From Bacilli bacterium (GTDB lineage: Bacteria; Bacillota_I; Bacilli_A; ML615J-28; CAG-313), in the NCBI GenBank assembly GCA_017398545.1, contig JAFQFT010000004.1, positions 1 through 34,703 of the forward strand: a stretch of 34,703 nt of DNA, written 5' to 3'. This document shows, piece by piece, positions 1 to 8,543 of the stretch. Below the pieces are notes generated by a model. The model made no database searches, was not told where the DNA came from, and saw nothing but the letters and a program-made list of their open reading frames with translations. Within the stretch, counting starts at the first letter, position 1; every line of letters begins with the position of its first letter. The position numbers and the translations under genes were made by a program.

Positions 1-61
1 TAAATTAAAAAATTAAATATAATTATATTTTATTAAAGAACAAAAGAACAATTTAAAGAAC

Positions 62-90
62 TTTAAAAAATAATGATTTTAGTGTATAAT
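62..90 (+). promoter_or_regulatory. Promoter of the HTH-LRR gene
   Basis: A perfect TATAAT lies at 85-90, with a weak -35 (TTTAAA, 62-67) at 17-bp spacing. Transcription would start near 97. This rules out the in-frame ATG at 73 and supports the start at 118. Three AAAGAAC copies (35, 43, 55) lie just upstream. Confidence 0.6.
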
Positions 91-117
91 GGTAGTGATG
101 AAAGGAAAAGTGGCGTC

Positions 118-2343
118 ATGGAATTTAAAGATCGACTTAAAAGCTTAAGAAGTAAAAAAAATATTTCTCAACAACAGCTTGCAGATGAACTGCATATTTC
201 TAGAAGTGTTATTGCGAAATGGGAAACAGGTATAGCACTTCCTAATGATGAGTATTTATGTGAACTTGCTAAATATTTTGATATAAAAAAAGAAGAATTA
301 ATTGATAATTATAAAACAGAAACTGTTATTGTTAATAAAAGTAAATCAATTAGTAATTTAAAGAAAATAATTATTTGTTTAAGTAGTGTGTTTGTTTTTA
401 TAATTGTTTGTATTGTTGCTTGTATTATTTTAACTAATAAAGATAAGACTTATAATTTAAGTAATGATATTAATAATATTGGCAAAAATTATGATATTAT
501 TATTCTTGATAATGATGATGACTATTTATTCTCTTTTGATAAAGATGTATTGAATGATATACACAAACGTATTATTGATGATTTATCTAGTATTAAATAT
601 CATGATAAAGCAAATAAGTGTTTTGATAAGAATTATTCTATTTGTTTAAGAGGAATAAATGAAATTGTCATTAATGAATCATATATTAGTATAAATAATA
701 CAATTTATTATATTGATAATAGTAAAGACTCTAAAATTATTAAAGAGTTAATTGATTTATTAAATCTAAATAATCAATATGAATTTATATATGATAAAAG
801 TGAAGATGCATATAGTATTAAATCAATTAATGATAAGAATGTTGAAGAAGTTGTAATACCTAGTGAATTAAATGGTAAACAAGTAAAGAAAATTTTACAT
901 TCAGCATTTAAAGGATTAAATAATGTTAAAAAAATTAAAGTACCTAATTCAATTGAAATAATAGAAGATTATGCGTTTAGTGATTGTATAGTATTAGAAG
1001 AGTTATATTTACCATCAAGTATAAGACGTATTGGACTTGGAATTATTAGTAATTGTAATCGAATAAGAAATTTAGAGATACCATTTGTTGGTGAAGCGCT
1101 ATGGAATGATCAAGTTTTTTGTTTTGGATATTTATTTAGTACAGGTGGAGTATTATCAAATGAACTTGTACCTAAGAGTTTAAAAAGTGTTAGTATTTTA
1201 AATGAAGATAAAATTGAGGATAATCAGTTTAAAGGATGCAAGTATATTGAAACATTTACAATTGGTAGTAGAACTGCAGATATTGGGAAAAATGCTTTTG
1301 AAGGTTGTATAGGGTTAAAAACTTTAAAGATTTTACCTAATTCAATTTTATCATGTATTGATGAAAATGCATTTTTAAATACAGATATTGATGATTTATA
1401 TTATGCACCTGGAGTAGAGAGATGGTTAAATATAACTTTTATGGGAGCTTTTAGTAATCCTTTTGATTATGATATTGAAAACAAAGGTGTAGATGATTTT
1501 TTAAAGAATGACTATAATCGTTTTTTAGTTTTAGAAGATGGAGAGTATTACGAAGTTAGAAATATTGTAATACCTGATAGAATTTATGAAATACAAGATT
1601 ATCAATTTGTTGGTTTTAGTGGCCTTGAAAGCATTGAATTTAAAAATACAATAACTTTTAGAAGAATTGGTGCAAAAGCTTTTGCGAATACTTCATTAAG
1701 TACTTTATATCTTCCTGAATCACTTACATTTATTGAACCTTATGCATTTTATAATTGTGATAGATTATCGACAATTGATTTACCATATAATTTAAATATT
1801 ATAGAGTTTTATGCGTTTGCAGAATGTGGTGGTTTAGTAGATGTTAAATTTAATGAAAATATTGAAGCAATTTATCCATATGCTTTTTCTGGATGTTATA
1901 ATCTAAGAGAATTTATTGTTCCTGATTCTTGTATATCAATTGGTGAAGGGGTATTAAAAGGATGTCATTGTATTGAAAGACTTGTTATTCCATTTTTAGT
2001 AGGTAGAACTAATAATGTTAATGGTGATTACATAAATGATAAATTTGCTTCTGCAATTTTTGGTGGCACATCATCAAATTCAAATTCAACTATGATACCT
2101 AAAAGCTTAAAAGAATTTATTATAACTAAGGAAACAGACATCCCTAAGTATGCTTTTATTAATTGTATTTATTTAGAAAAAGTATTTATTCCATTAAGTG
2201 TTAAACATATTGGATATCATGTTTTTGAAAATTGTCCTAAGTTAGTATTATATTATGAGGGAGATTATATACCATTTTCTTGGAATGATGAATGGGATAT
2301 ATGGCATAATGTTTGTTTAGGTTATGATAGATGGTGGGAGTAA
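118..2343 (+). CDS. Membrane-anchored XRE-type HTH protein with extracellular BspA-like leucine-rich repeats
   Basis: The predicted 741-residue protein joins three parts. Residues 2-62 form an XRE/Cro helix-turn-helix (SQQQLADELHISRSVIAKWE). Residues 84-105 form one hydrophobic transmembrane segment. From about 242 to the end there are repeated LRR_5 (BspA/TpLRR) units of the type 'IP..L..I...AF..C..L'. By family knowledge the HTH binds DNA in the cytoplasm and BspA-type repeats face outside and bind proteins or host surfaces. A one-component surface sensor is therefore an inference. Residues 106-241 match nothing I recognise. The start at 118 is chosen over the ATG at 73 because an AAAGGA site (101-106) precedes it and the TATAAT lies at 85-90. 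It heads a row of four lipoprotein genes and may regulate them. Confidence 0.85.
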   Translation: MEFKDRLKSLRSKKNISQQQLADELHISRSVIAKWETGIALPNDEYLCELAKYFDIKKEELIDNYKTETVIVNKSKSISNLKKIIICLSSVFVFIIVCIVACIILTNKDKTYNLSNDINNIGKNYDIIILDNDDDYLFSFDKDVLNDIHKRIIDDLSSIKYHDKANKCFDKNYSICLRGINEIVINESYISINNTIYYIDNSKDSKIIKELIDLLNLNNQYEFIYDKSEDAYSIKSINDKNVEEVVIPSELNGKQVKKILHSAFKGLNNVKKIKVPNSIEIIEDYAFSDCIVLEELYLPSSIRRIGLGIISNCNRIRNLEIPFVGEALWNDQVFCFGYLFSTGGVLSNELVPKSLKSVSILNEDKIEDNQFKGCKYIETFTIGSRTADIGKNAFEGCIGLKTLKILPNSILSCIDENAFLNTDIDDLYYAPGVERWLNITFMGAFSNPFDYDIENKGVDDFLKNDYNRFLVLEDGEYYEVRNIVIPDRIYEIQDYQFVGFSGLESIEFKNTITFRRIGAKAFANTSLSTLYLPESLTFIEPYAFYNCDRLSTIDLPYNLNIIEFYAFAECGGLVDVKFNENIEAIYPYAFSGCYNLREFIVPDSCISIGEGVLKGCHCIERLVIPFLVGRTNNVNGDYINDKFASAIFGGTSSNSNSTMIPKSLKEFIITKETDIPKYAFINCIYLEKVFIPLSVKHIGYHVFENCPKLVLYYEGDYIPFSWNDEWDIWHNVCLGYDRWWE

Positions 2344-2365
2344 TTTTTTTAAAAGGAGTAAGAAA

Positions 2366-3796
2366 GTGAAAAAAATTTTTTTGATTATATTTTTAGTAAT
2401 ATTTTCTATATTAAGTGGATGTATTTATATAGGTGATAATAATGAACCTGATAAAGATAATGAACCAAAAGAAACATATGAAGATGGAAAACTATTTTAT
2501 GATGGTCTTGCTGTTGTTAATAATAAATACATTAATAAAAATTATGAAGTTGTAATTGATGATAATTATTATTCTTGTGAATCTTTTTATAAAAATAAAG
2601 CTATTGTATTAAAAGATTATAATGAGTATTATATTATTGATAATACTGGTAAATATTTAATTGGTCCATATAATTATATTAAAGTATTTAAACAACTTGA
2701 TTTATATGTATGTTCTTTAAATGGAAGTTGGACTGTATTAAACTTAGAATGTAAAGAAATTTGTGATACTGAATTTGAAACCGTGTCATTTACTGAGGTA
2801 AATGAAGCGAAGATTGATTTAGAAGGTCTTTTATATGTTAGATATGATGGTTTGTATGGTGCAATCAATAAACTTGGTAATTGGGTAATAGAACCTAAAT
2901 ACACTGATGAGTTTATTTTTAGTGATGGTCTTGCTGATGTAGAGACTGTTGATGGAAGAGCACTTGTTATTGATAAAAAAGATAATATAATTATGGAACT
3001 TAAAAAAGAACATAATACTGATTACATTTTTTCTTTATCAAGTAATGTATTTATTAAATCAATAAATTATGAAAGAACTTATGTAAATAGAATGGGTAAT
3101 AAAATTCTTTTAGATAATTATAGAAATCCAATATATTATAGTGATAATTTTATTCATGTTTGGTATAATAATACAAACGCAACAAATATTTTTATTGATT
3201 ATGAAGGTAACCAAGTTGTTGATAAGATATTTGATAATGTAAGAGAAATCGATCAATTCCTAATTTGTAGACTGGATGTTGAACATTATATCTATGATTT
3301 TAATGGCAATTTACTTATTAATAGGCCATTTCATTCTATATCAGTAAATGAAGATTACAAGTATATTGAATGTATAAATTATAAAGATTTTATTGATTAT
3401 AAAGTTGAAGAAAATTTATTTTTTGATTATGATGGAAATTTAATATATGAAAATACTGATTTAAATCCACTAGTAAATAAACAGTTATTTAGATGTAGAT
3501 ATACAAATAAATGTTATTTAAAATGTGAATATTATGATAATGGGTATAAATATTATATTGAAGAAATAATAGATAAAAAAGGTGTAAGATTAAGTGTAGA
3601 TCCTACGACAATTGTGTTTAATAACTTATTTATCTATCAAGACTACATCTCAAATAAATATACAATTAAAGATATTAATAATAATGTCTTATATAATATT
3701 TCATCTGGTGGCAGTATAAGATTCTATAGTGATGGATATTTTACTTTTAGAGAATCAATTATCTTTGATTTAAATGGTAATAAAGTTTTTGAATAA
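2366..3796 (+). CDS. WG-repeat lipoprotein
   Basis: This 476-residue protein starts with a lipoprotein signal peptide: a KK start, a hydrophobic core, and a lipobox LSGC with Cys19. It should be exported and attached to the outer face of the membrane. The body contains WG-type beta repeats, clearest at residues 164-179 (YGAINKLGNWVIEPKY) followed by FSDGLADV, with weaker copies around it. WG-repeat proteins are surface proteins without a known enzymatic role. The GTG at 2366 is preferred to the upstream ATG at 2324 because AAAAGGAG (2351-2358) sits just before it and because only this start gives a proper signal peptide. It lies 22 bp after the HTH-LRR gene, with no terminator between, so the two are probably co-transcribed. 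Confidence 0.8.
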   Translation: MKKIFLIIFLVIFSILSGCIYIGDNNEPDKDNEPKETYEDGKLFYDGLAVVNNKYINKNYEVVIDDNYYSCESFYKNKAIVLKDYNEYYIIDNTGKYLIGPYNYIKVFKQLDLYVCSLNGSWTVLNLECKEICDTEFETVSFTEVNEAKIDLEGLLYVRYDGLYGAINKLGNWVIEPKYTDEFIFSDGLADVETVDGRALVIDKKDNIIMELKKEHNTDYIFSLSSNVFIKSINYERTYVNRMGNKILLDNYRNPIYYSDNFIHVWYNNTNATNIFIDYEGNQVVDKIFDNVREIDQFLICRLDVEHYIYDFNGNLLINRPFHSISVNEDYKYIECINYKDFIDYKVEENLFFDYDGNLIYENTDLNPLVNKQLFRCRYTNKCYLKCEYYDNGYKYYIEEIIDKKGVRLSVDPTTIVFNNLFIYQDYISNKYTIKDINNNVLYNISSGGSIRFYSDGYFTFRESIIFDLNGNKVFE

Positions 3797-3834
3797 AAAT
3801 TTATACTATTAAGAATTATTTATAGGAGAGAAAA

Positions 3835-4704
3835 ATGAAAAAGTTTATTTTAATAGTTTTAATGGTTGTTGGAGTATTGATTATGACATCATGTGATAAT
3901 AATAAATCATTTAAACCAGAAATTATTACAGAAGGTAATGTTGAGTATTTATATATGGGTTCATTACCTAATTCTTTAGTAGAAGATGCAAATTTAATAT
4001 CTAAATTAGATAAAATTAATGAAGAAAATGAATTAGGATACATAGAATATAATAAAGAACAATATAAGAAATTAGTAATTGAAACAAGAGAAAATGTACA
4101 AATAGATTTTTATACTACTTTATATGTTGGAGAAACTTATTATTTTAAGGTAGAACCAATTAAATGGAAAGTTATAAGTAAAACAGACGATTCCTATCTT
4201 GTTTTAAGTGATGGATTAATTGGATATGGTTGGTACTATGATCATGTTTGGGAAAATCAATTTAATATGCATTATAGAGAAATTGAAGGTAAAAGAATAG
4301 CTCCTAATAATTATGAGTATTCTACAGTTCGTGCTTGGCTTAATAGTTATGATGGAACTAGTTATGAAGTAGAAAATTATCAAGAAAAGGGATTTTATAG
4401 TTTTGCGTTTACTGATGAAGAAAGAAAGTATATAGGTTTATCTAAATTTGATAATTTAGAAGATTACCTTTATTTATTAAGTAAAGAAGAAGTGTTAAAT
4501 ATTGGACTTGAAACACTTAAAGATGATTTAAAAGCAAGTGATTACTTTTTAGCTTTAGGTGCAGCTGATGATAAGATTTTCTTACGTACCGCAACTCATG
4601 AAGGTAACTATTGTGATACAGTATATTGGCATGCATCATATGTTGATTCTAAAAATATAGCATATTGTGAATATAAGGCTGTGATGAAAATAAAGTTAAA
4701 TTAG
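3835..4704 (+). CDS. Lipoprotein with DUF6273-like domain
   Basis: This 289-residue protein has a lipoprotein signal (KK start, hydrophobic core, lipid-modified Cys20 in MTSC). The body from about residue 105 resembles DUF6273: a segment with IKWKVI followed by YLVLSDG, then STVRAWLNS, an FAFTDEERKYI region, and a terminal block with FLRTATHEGNYC. The function of that domain is unknown; it is common in surface proteins of gut Firmicutes. An AGGAGAG site (3824-3830) supports the start. It follows the WG-repeat gene by 38 bp with no terminator, so it probably belongs to the same transcript. Confidence 0.75.
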   Translation: MKKFILIVLMVVGVLIMTSCDNNKSFKPEIITEGNVEYLYMGSLPNSLVEDANLISKLDKINEENELGYIEYNKEQYKKLVIETRENVQIDFYTTLYVGETYYFKVEPIKWKVISKTDDSYLVLSDGLIGYGWYYDHVWENQFNMHYREIEGKRIAPNNYEYSTVRAWLNSYDGTSYEVENYQEKGFYSFAFTDEERKYIGLSKFDNLEDYLYLLSKEEVLNIGLETLKDDLKASDYFLALGAADDKIFLRTATHEGNYCDTVYWHASYVDSKNIAYCEYKAVMKIKLN

Positions 4705-4718
4705 AAAGAGAGTTGATG

Positions 4719-5516
4719 ATGATGAGAAGATATAGTTTAATATTGATTATTACATTTGTATTATTAATTATTACAAGTTGTGATTTAAATAGTAATAAGA
4801 ATTTAGTTTTACCTAAAACAGTTGAAGAAGTAGAAGTTTTAATAAAAGAGGTACCTAATTGTTATTATGAAATAGAAGAAATAGATAGTGATGAATACGG
4901 TGAAGATATTCCAGAAGGTGTTCAAATGTCATTAATTGGAACAACTATAGATGATTTCTTTGTAGGAATAAGATTTCTCGATGAACAATCACTTAATAAT
5001 GGCTATGATAAAATAGTAGAAGAAATAGAAGAAGCTCTTTATTATGAATTTGAACAAGAGAAAGGTTCAGTTAAGATATATACTAATGATTTATGGATAT
5101 ACGCTGGATCTAAAGATTTTGTTTCATATTTTGAAGGTGAAAGCAATACATTATTAACAAAAGTAGAGTTAGAAGTCCCTCTTGATACAATTGAAAATCG
5201 TTTAAAAAGTAATGGTTATGATGTAACTATTAGTGATGTAAGTGAACATGATGATGAATATATAGAATATGGTTGTCGCAAACTGATTATCGCAACTAAT
5301 TCTTCATCTAAAGATATTATTACAGTTTATCAAATGGAATCTTATAAAAATTGTATAGATTATAGAAATGAACTTATGGATATTCTTTGGGATGAATATT
5401 TTGATGAAGTATGTAGTGATTTAGGATGGGAGATAAGTAGTGCTGGTTGTTGGACATATGCAAATTATGTTTATTTTGGAACAAGAAATGCTGCTAATAT
5501 TTTAGAAGGTGAATAA
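4719..5516 (+). CDS. Lipoprotein of unknown function, apparently two related halves
   Basis: This protein of about 265 residues begins with Met-Met-Arg-Arg and a hydrophobic stretch ending in ITSC (Cys21), so it is a predicted lipoprotein. I do not recognise the family. Two halves look related: each ends in an acidic helix (VEEIEEALYYEFE versus ELMDILWDEYFDE) followed by a short W-Y-A strand (LWIYAGSKDF versus CWTYANYVYF). This suggests an internal duplication, though identity is low. The start is uncertain among TTG 4713 and ATG 4716, 4719 and 4722; the AGAGAG site at 4707-4712 best fits 4719 or 4722. It lies within 15-20 bp of the preceding gene. Confidence 0.7.
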   Translation: MMRRYSLILIITFVLLIITSCDLNSNKNLVLPKTVEEVEVLIKEVPNCYYEIEEIDSDEYGEDIPEGVQMSLIGTTIDDFFVGIRFLDEQSLNNGYDKIVEEIEEALYYEFEQEKGSVKIYTNDLWIYAGSKDFVSYFEGESNTLLTKVELEVPLDTIENRLKSNGYDVTISDVSEHDDEYIEYGCRKLIIATNSSSKDIITVYQMESYKNCIDYRNELMDILWDEYFDEVCSDLGWEISSAGCWTYANYVYFGTRNAANILEGE

Positions 5517-5532
5517 AATAATAACATTAAAG

Positions 5533-5561
5533 TTGCATAAAAAGTTCATTTTTATTATAAT
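5533..5561 (+). promoter_or_regulatory. Promoter of the duplicated-domain lipoprotein gene
   Basis: TTGCAT (5533-5538) and TATAAT (5556-5561) are separated by 17 bp, close to the sigma-A consensus. Transcription would start near 5568. The last lipoprotein gene can thus be expressed separately from the upstream ones. I see no clear terminator hairpin between 5516 and this promoter. Confidence 0.7.
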
Positions 5562-5625
5562 AATATAAAATATATGTCACTTTTTTGTAAAAAAATTGTT
5601 TTATATATGAGGAGGATGTAATAAT

Positions 5626-6957
5626 ATGAAGAAAATATTTATTATTTGTTTTATGTTTGTTTTAATGTTGATTACTGGATGTACTGAAGAAACTCCACTT
5701 GCACTTATGAAAATGCGTGAATTTGATAAAGCAAATTCTTCTGAATTTACTTTAAGTTTAGGAATGGGTAGCGGTGAAATAGAACTATTTAAGTATGGAT
5801 ATAAAGAAAATGAATTTATATATTTAGAAGTTTTACAAGATATTAATGTAAGTTATATTACTAATCTTGAAAATAATTATCAATATTATGATGGCTTTAT
5901 GTGGGATGGTAAAGTACAATTATCTGAGACTGAAGTTAAAGAAGTTAAATTTTTAGATTATATGACTGATTTAACATATTCAGAATATGATACAAGATCA
6001 TTTATTGATGCTAATTTTGATTTAATTAACTTCTTGGAATTATTTGATGTTAATCTTGATGATTATGCAGCAATAGATAAAGAATTATATTCTTCTGCAA
6101 CATGTAAAGTTATCGTTGAGGAGGATAAAGTAATATCAATTACTATTAAAGTAGAAAAAGATTCTATTATTATTAATTCAATTAAGTATAATGAAGATGT
6201 AACATTTACTCCTGATTTTGATAAAGAATATGAAGAAGTATCAACATATGAAGAATATCAATCAAAGGTAAGTGAAGATTTATTAAATATCTTTGGTGGT
6301 ACTAAACCTGTTGATACACCTAAAGGATTAAAAGTACTAAAAGCATTTGAAAATGCAAATGCGTTAGAATTCACAGTTAATTTTGGCTGGGAAGATTCAA
6401 CAATGACACTTCTAAAATATGCATATAAAGAAAATGATTTTGTGTATTTAGAAATGTTAGAAATATTTAATTATACAACAATCTATGATTTAGCTAATGG
6501 TTATGAATATTATGATGGAACTTCATGGTCAGGTAAAGTTAAAAATGAATATGATAATAGTCTAAATATTAAAATATCTGATTATTTATATAATAAATTA
6601 TATACTACAGAAGGAAATAATATTTGGATTGATGGAAATATCGATTTATTAAAACTACTTGAAGATTTTGGAGTTGATCCAACTATTTTACCTTCAGATA
6701 TGAAAGAATTATATCAAAAAGCATATTGTCAAGTCTCAATATATAACGATTCAGTAACATCAATTGTAATAAAAATAGAAGATGATATAATTATTATTGA
6801 TTCAATTAAATATAATAATAAATCTACTTTTGAACCTAATTATAATAAGAATTTTGAAGAAGTAGAAACTTATGAAGAATTTCAAGATAAAAAATCTAAT
6901 GATTTATCAAACGATATGGATACTGATATTTTAATGAAAGATGTAAAAAATGATTAA
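5626..6957 (+). CDS. Lipoprotein with a tandem-duplicated domain of unknown function
   Basis: This 443-residue predicted lipoprotein has its lipobox at ITGC (Cys19). The mature part is two copies of one domain, about residues 27-218 and 235-430. Matching landmarks occur in the same order in both: YGYKENEFIYLEVL versus YAYKENDFVYLEML, YQYYDGFMWDGKV versus YEYYDGTSWSGKV, IDANFDLINFLELFDV versus IDGNIDLLKLLEDFGV, and EEVSTYEEYQ versus EEVETYEEFQ. I do not recognise the family; it is beta-rich and acidic. A GAGGAGG site (5609-5615) supports the start. It has its own promoter at 5533-5561 and ends at the hairpin at 6972-7001. Confidence 0.8.
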   Translation: MKKIFIICFMFVLMLITGCTEETPLALMKMREFDKANSSEFTLSLGMGSGEIELFKYGYKENEFIYLEVLQDINVSYITNLENNYQYYDGFMWDGKVQLSETEVKEVKFLDYMTDLTYSEYDTRSFIDANFDLINFLELFDVNLDDYAAIDKELYSSATCKVIVEEDKVISITIKVEKDSIIINSIKYNEDVTFTPDFDKEYEEVSTYEEYQSKVSEDLLNIFGGTKPVDTPKGLKVLKAFENANALEFTVNFGWEDSTMTLLKYAYKENDFVYLEMLEIFNYTTIYDLANGYEYYDGTSWSGKVKNEYDNSLNIKISDYLYNKLYTTEGNNIWIDGNIDLLKLLEDFGVDPTILPSDMKELYQKAYCQVSIYNDSVTSIVIKIEDDIIIIDSIKYNNKSTFEPNYNKNFEEVETYEEFQDKKSNDLSNDMDTDILMKDVKND

Positions 6958-6971
6958 AGAATAAAAATTAA

Positions 6972-7001
6972 AAAAGCTCCTCCATTAAATGGAGGGGCTT
7001 A
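6972..7001. terminator. Bidirectional terminator between convergent genes
   Basis: A 12-bp stem (6974-6985 with 6989-7000, one G-U pair, three-base loop) lies between the convergent genes ending at 6957 and 7022. The A-run on its left gives a good U-tract for the minus-strand transcript; the plus-strand tail (AAAGTTTTAA) is weaker. Confidence 0.8.
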
Positions 7002-7021
7002 AAGTTTTAATATAATTAATT

Positions 7022-8230
7022 TTAGATGTTATCATTATTCAATAAAAAGTTTATAATATTTAAATGTTTTATTCCGTTTCTTGAAAAATTATGAGTATCA
7101 CCAGAAATTACAATTTTAGGAAAATTATCATTTATTTTTTCTAGATTACCAAATTCACGTTTTATTGTTTCTTCTGTTGCAAGAAGATAACATACTTGAA
7201 TGTATTTAATATCTTTTCCTTTATATGCAACAAAATCAATTTCATATTCGTCTGCTTTTCCTATTTTAACATCATATCCACGATATAAGAGTTCAAGGTA
7301 TACAATATTTTCATATAGTTTATTGTAATCAATTGCTGCACTTGTTTTGGTACAGTTACGCAATCCTAAATCTACTGTATAGTATTTTTCATTAGAAGTA
7401 AGTAATTTTTTCCCTTTTATGTCATATCGCTGAACACTATATAATATCATGGCTTTTTTAATATATTCTATATATAATAAAACTGTATCAATTGATGTTT
7501 TTATACCAATTGTTTGCAATGTTGAAACTATTGAACGTGCAGAAAAAGGATTTGCAATATTATCCATTAAAAATGTAATTATTGTGTTTAATAAACTAGT
7601 ATCCTTAATATTATTTCTTTGAATAATATCTTTTAGAACAATGGAATCGTAAGTGTCTGATAAATATGGTTCAAGCGAAACCTCATCAAGAGAAAATCGC
7701 ATTGGTAAACCACCATATGTTAAGTAGTTTTCAAAAAGACTTTCATCAGTTGTGTATTTGTTCTTTTGTTGTAAAATTGCTTTTGCTTCAGATAATGTAA
7801 ATGGTAGTACATGAATTTGTATATATCGTCCTGCAATTAATGTAGCAAGTTCACCAGATAAAAGCTTTGAATTTGATCCAGTTATATAGATATCACAATC
7901 AATATCTATTAATAAAGAGGAAACTACTTCTTCCCATTTGTTCACAACTTGAATTTCATCAAGAAAAATATAAACTTTTGATTTTAATGATTCTCCAAGC
8001 TTAAGTAAATATTCGTATAAAACATCACCATCTTTATATTTTTGATTTTTTTTAGATTCTAGACTAATGTTTATGATATTTGATTTATTTATATTATTTT
8101 CAATAAGATAGTCTTGAATTTGTGAAAGAAGTACTGTTTTACCAGAACGTCTAACACCAGTTAAAACTTTTATGAGTTTTTTATCTATTAACGGAATAAT
8201 TTTATTTAAGTATTGCTTTCTTAAAATCAT
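7022..8230 (-). CDS. AAA/DUF4143-family ATPase
   Basis: This 402-residue protein has Walker A GVRRSGKT (residues 25-32), Walker B VYIFLDEIQ (86-94), and then the typical ITGSNSKLLSGELATLIAGR segment with the HVLPFTLSE tail seen in AAA_14 ATPases. The C-terminal part carries a DUF4143-type nuclease-fold segment (EIDFVAYKGKDIKYIQVCYL). Proteins of this family are full-length at about 400 residues; their role is not established, and they are often scattered single genes shared between lineages. The start is supported by AGGAGG just upstream on the minus strand. It is monocistronic, with a strong promoter at 8262-8290 and paired TTTTGTCAG repeats behind it. Confidence 0.9.
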   Translation of the reverse strand: MILRKQYLNKIIPLIDKKLIKVLTGVRRSGKTVLLSQIQDYLIENNINKSNIINISLESKKNQKYKDGDVLYEYLLKLGESLKSKVYIFLDEIQVVNKWEEVVSSLLIDIDCDIYITGSNSKLLSGELATLIAGRYIQIHVLPFTLSEAKAILQQKNKYTTDESLFENYLTYGGLPMRFSLDEVSLEPYLSDTYDSIVLKDIIQRNNIKDTSLLNTIITFLMDNIANPFSARSIVSTLQTIGIKTSIDTVLLYIEYIKKAMILYSVQRYDIKGKKLLTSNEKYYTVDLGLRNCTKTSAAIDYNKLYENIVYLELLYRGYDVKIGKADEYEIDFVAYKGKDIKYIQVCYLLATEETIKREFGNLEKINDNFPKIVISGDTHNFSRNGIKHLNIINFLLNNDNI

Positions 8231-8261
8231 TGTTTGTACCTCCTTAACATTTCGTATTATT

Positions 8262-8290
8262 ATTATATCATTAATTATTTAATAAGTCAA
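8262..8290 (-). promoter_or_regulatory. Promoter of the DUF4143 ATPase gene
   Basis: On the minus strand TTGACT (8290-8285) and TATAAT (8267-8262) are 17 bp apart, with TGA forming an extended -10. This is one of the closest matches to consensus in the window. Confidence 0.8.
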
Positions 8291-8292
8291 AC

Positions 8293-8359
8293 ATTTTGTC
8301 AGCCTTTGGACTGACAAAATTAGACTTTTTCTGTTTTTGTCAGTCTGAAATCGACAAAA
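8293..8359. repeat. Inverted repeats TTTTGTCAG upstream of the DUF4143 gene
   Basis: ATTTTGTCAG (8293-8302) and CTGACAAAAT (8311-8320) form a perfect 10-bp inverted repeat with an 8-bp centre. A second imperfect pair follows: TTTTGTC (8335-8341) and GACAAAA (8353-8359), whose left half again reads TTTTGTCAGTC. Both lie directly upstream of the minus-strand -35. The rest of the 313-bp gap (8231-8543) holds only two promoters and AT-rich DNA. An operator or a target of the ATPase are both possible; neither is shown. Confidence 0.7.
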
Positions 8360-8505
8360 TTTTACTGTTTTTGTTTGATTATTATTTTTGAAAATATTAT
8401 TGATAAATCTTTGTAAAATAATCATTCATAATGAATGTAAATTTTTATGATAAATTTAAAAAAATAATATTATTTTTTTAAACTCTTTTAATTTTTATTT
8501 TAATG

Positions 8506-8514
8506 TGGTATACT
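8506..8514 (+). promoter_or_regulatory. Extended -10 promoter of the ABC operon
   Basis: TGG-TATACT at 8506-8514 is an extended -10 element. The region 17 bp upstream (TTTTAA, about 8486) is a poor -35, as is common for extended -10 promoters. The start codon lies 30 bp downstream. Confidence 0.55.
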
Positions 8515-8543
8515 ATATATAACTAGAAATGGAGGATTAGTAA

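Noticed and set aside
2674..3013. Minus-strand ORFs opposite the WG-repeat gene
   Set aside because: They lie opposite a clear coding gene, have no ribosome-binding site and no family resemblance.
8293..8359. Insertion-sequence ends around the DUF4143 gene
   Set aside because: Repeats lie only upstream, not at both ends of the gene, and no transposase or target duplication is visible.
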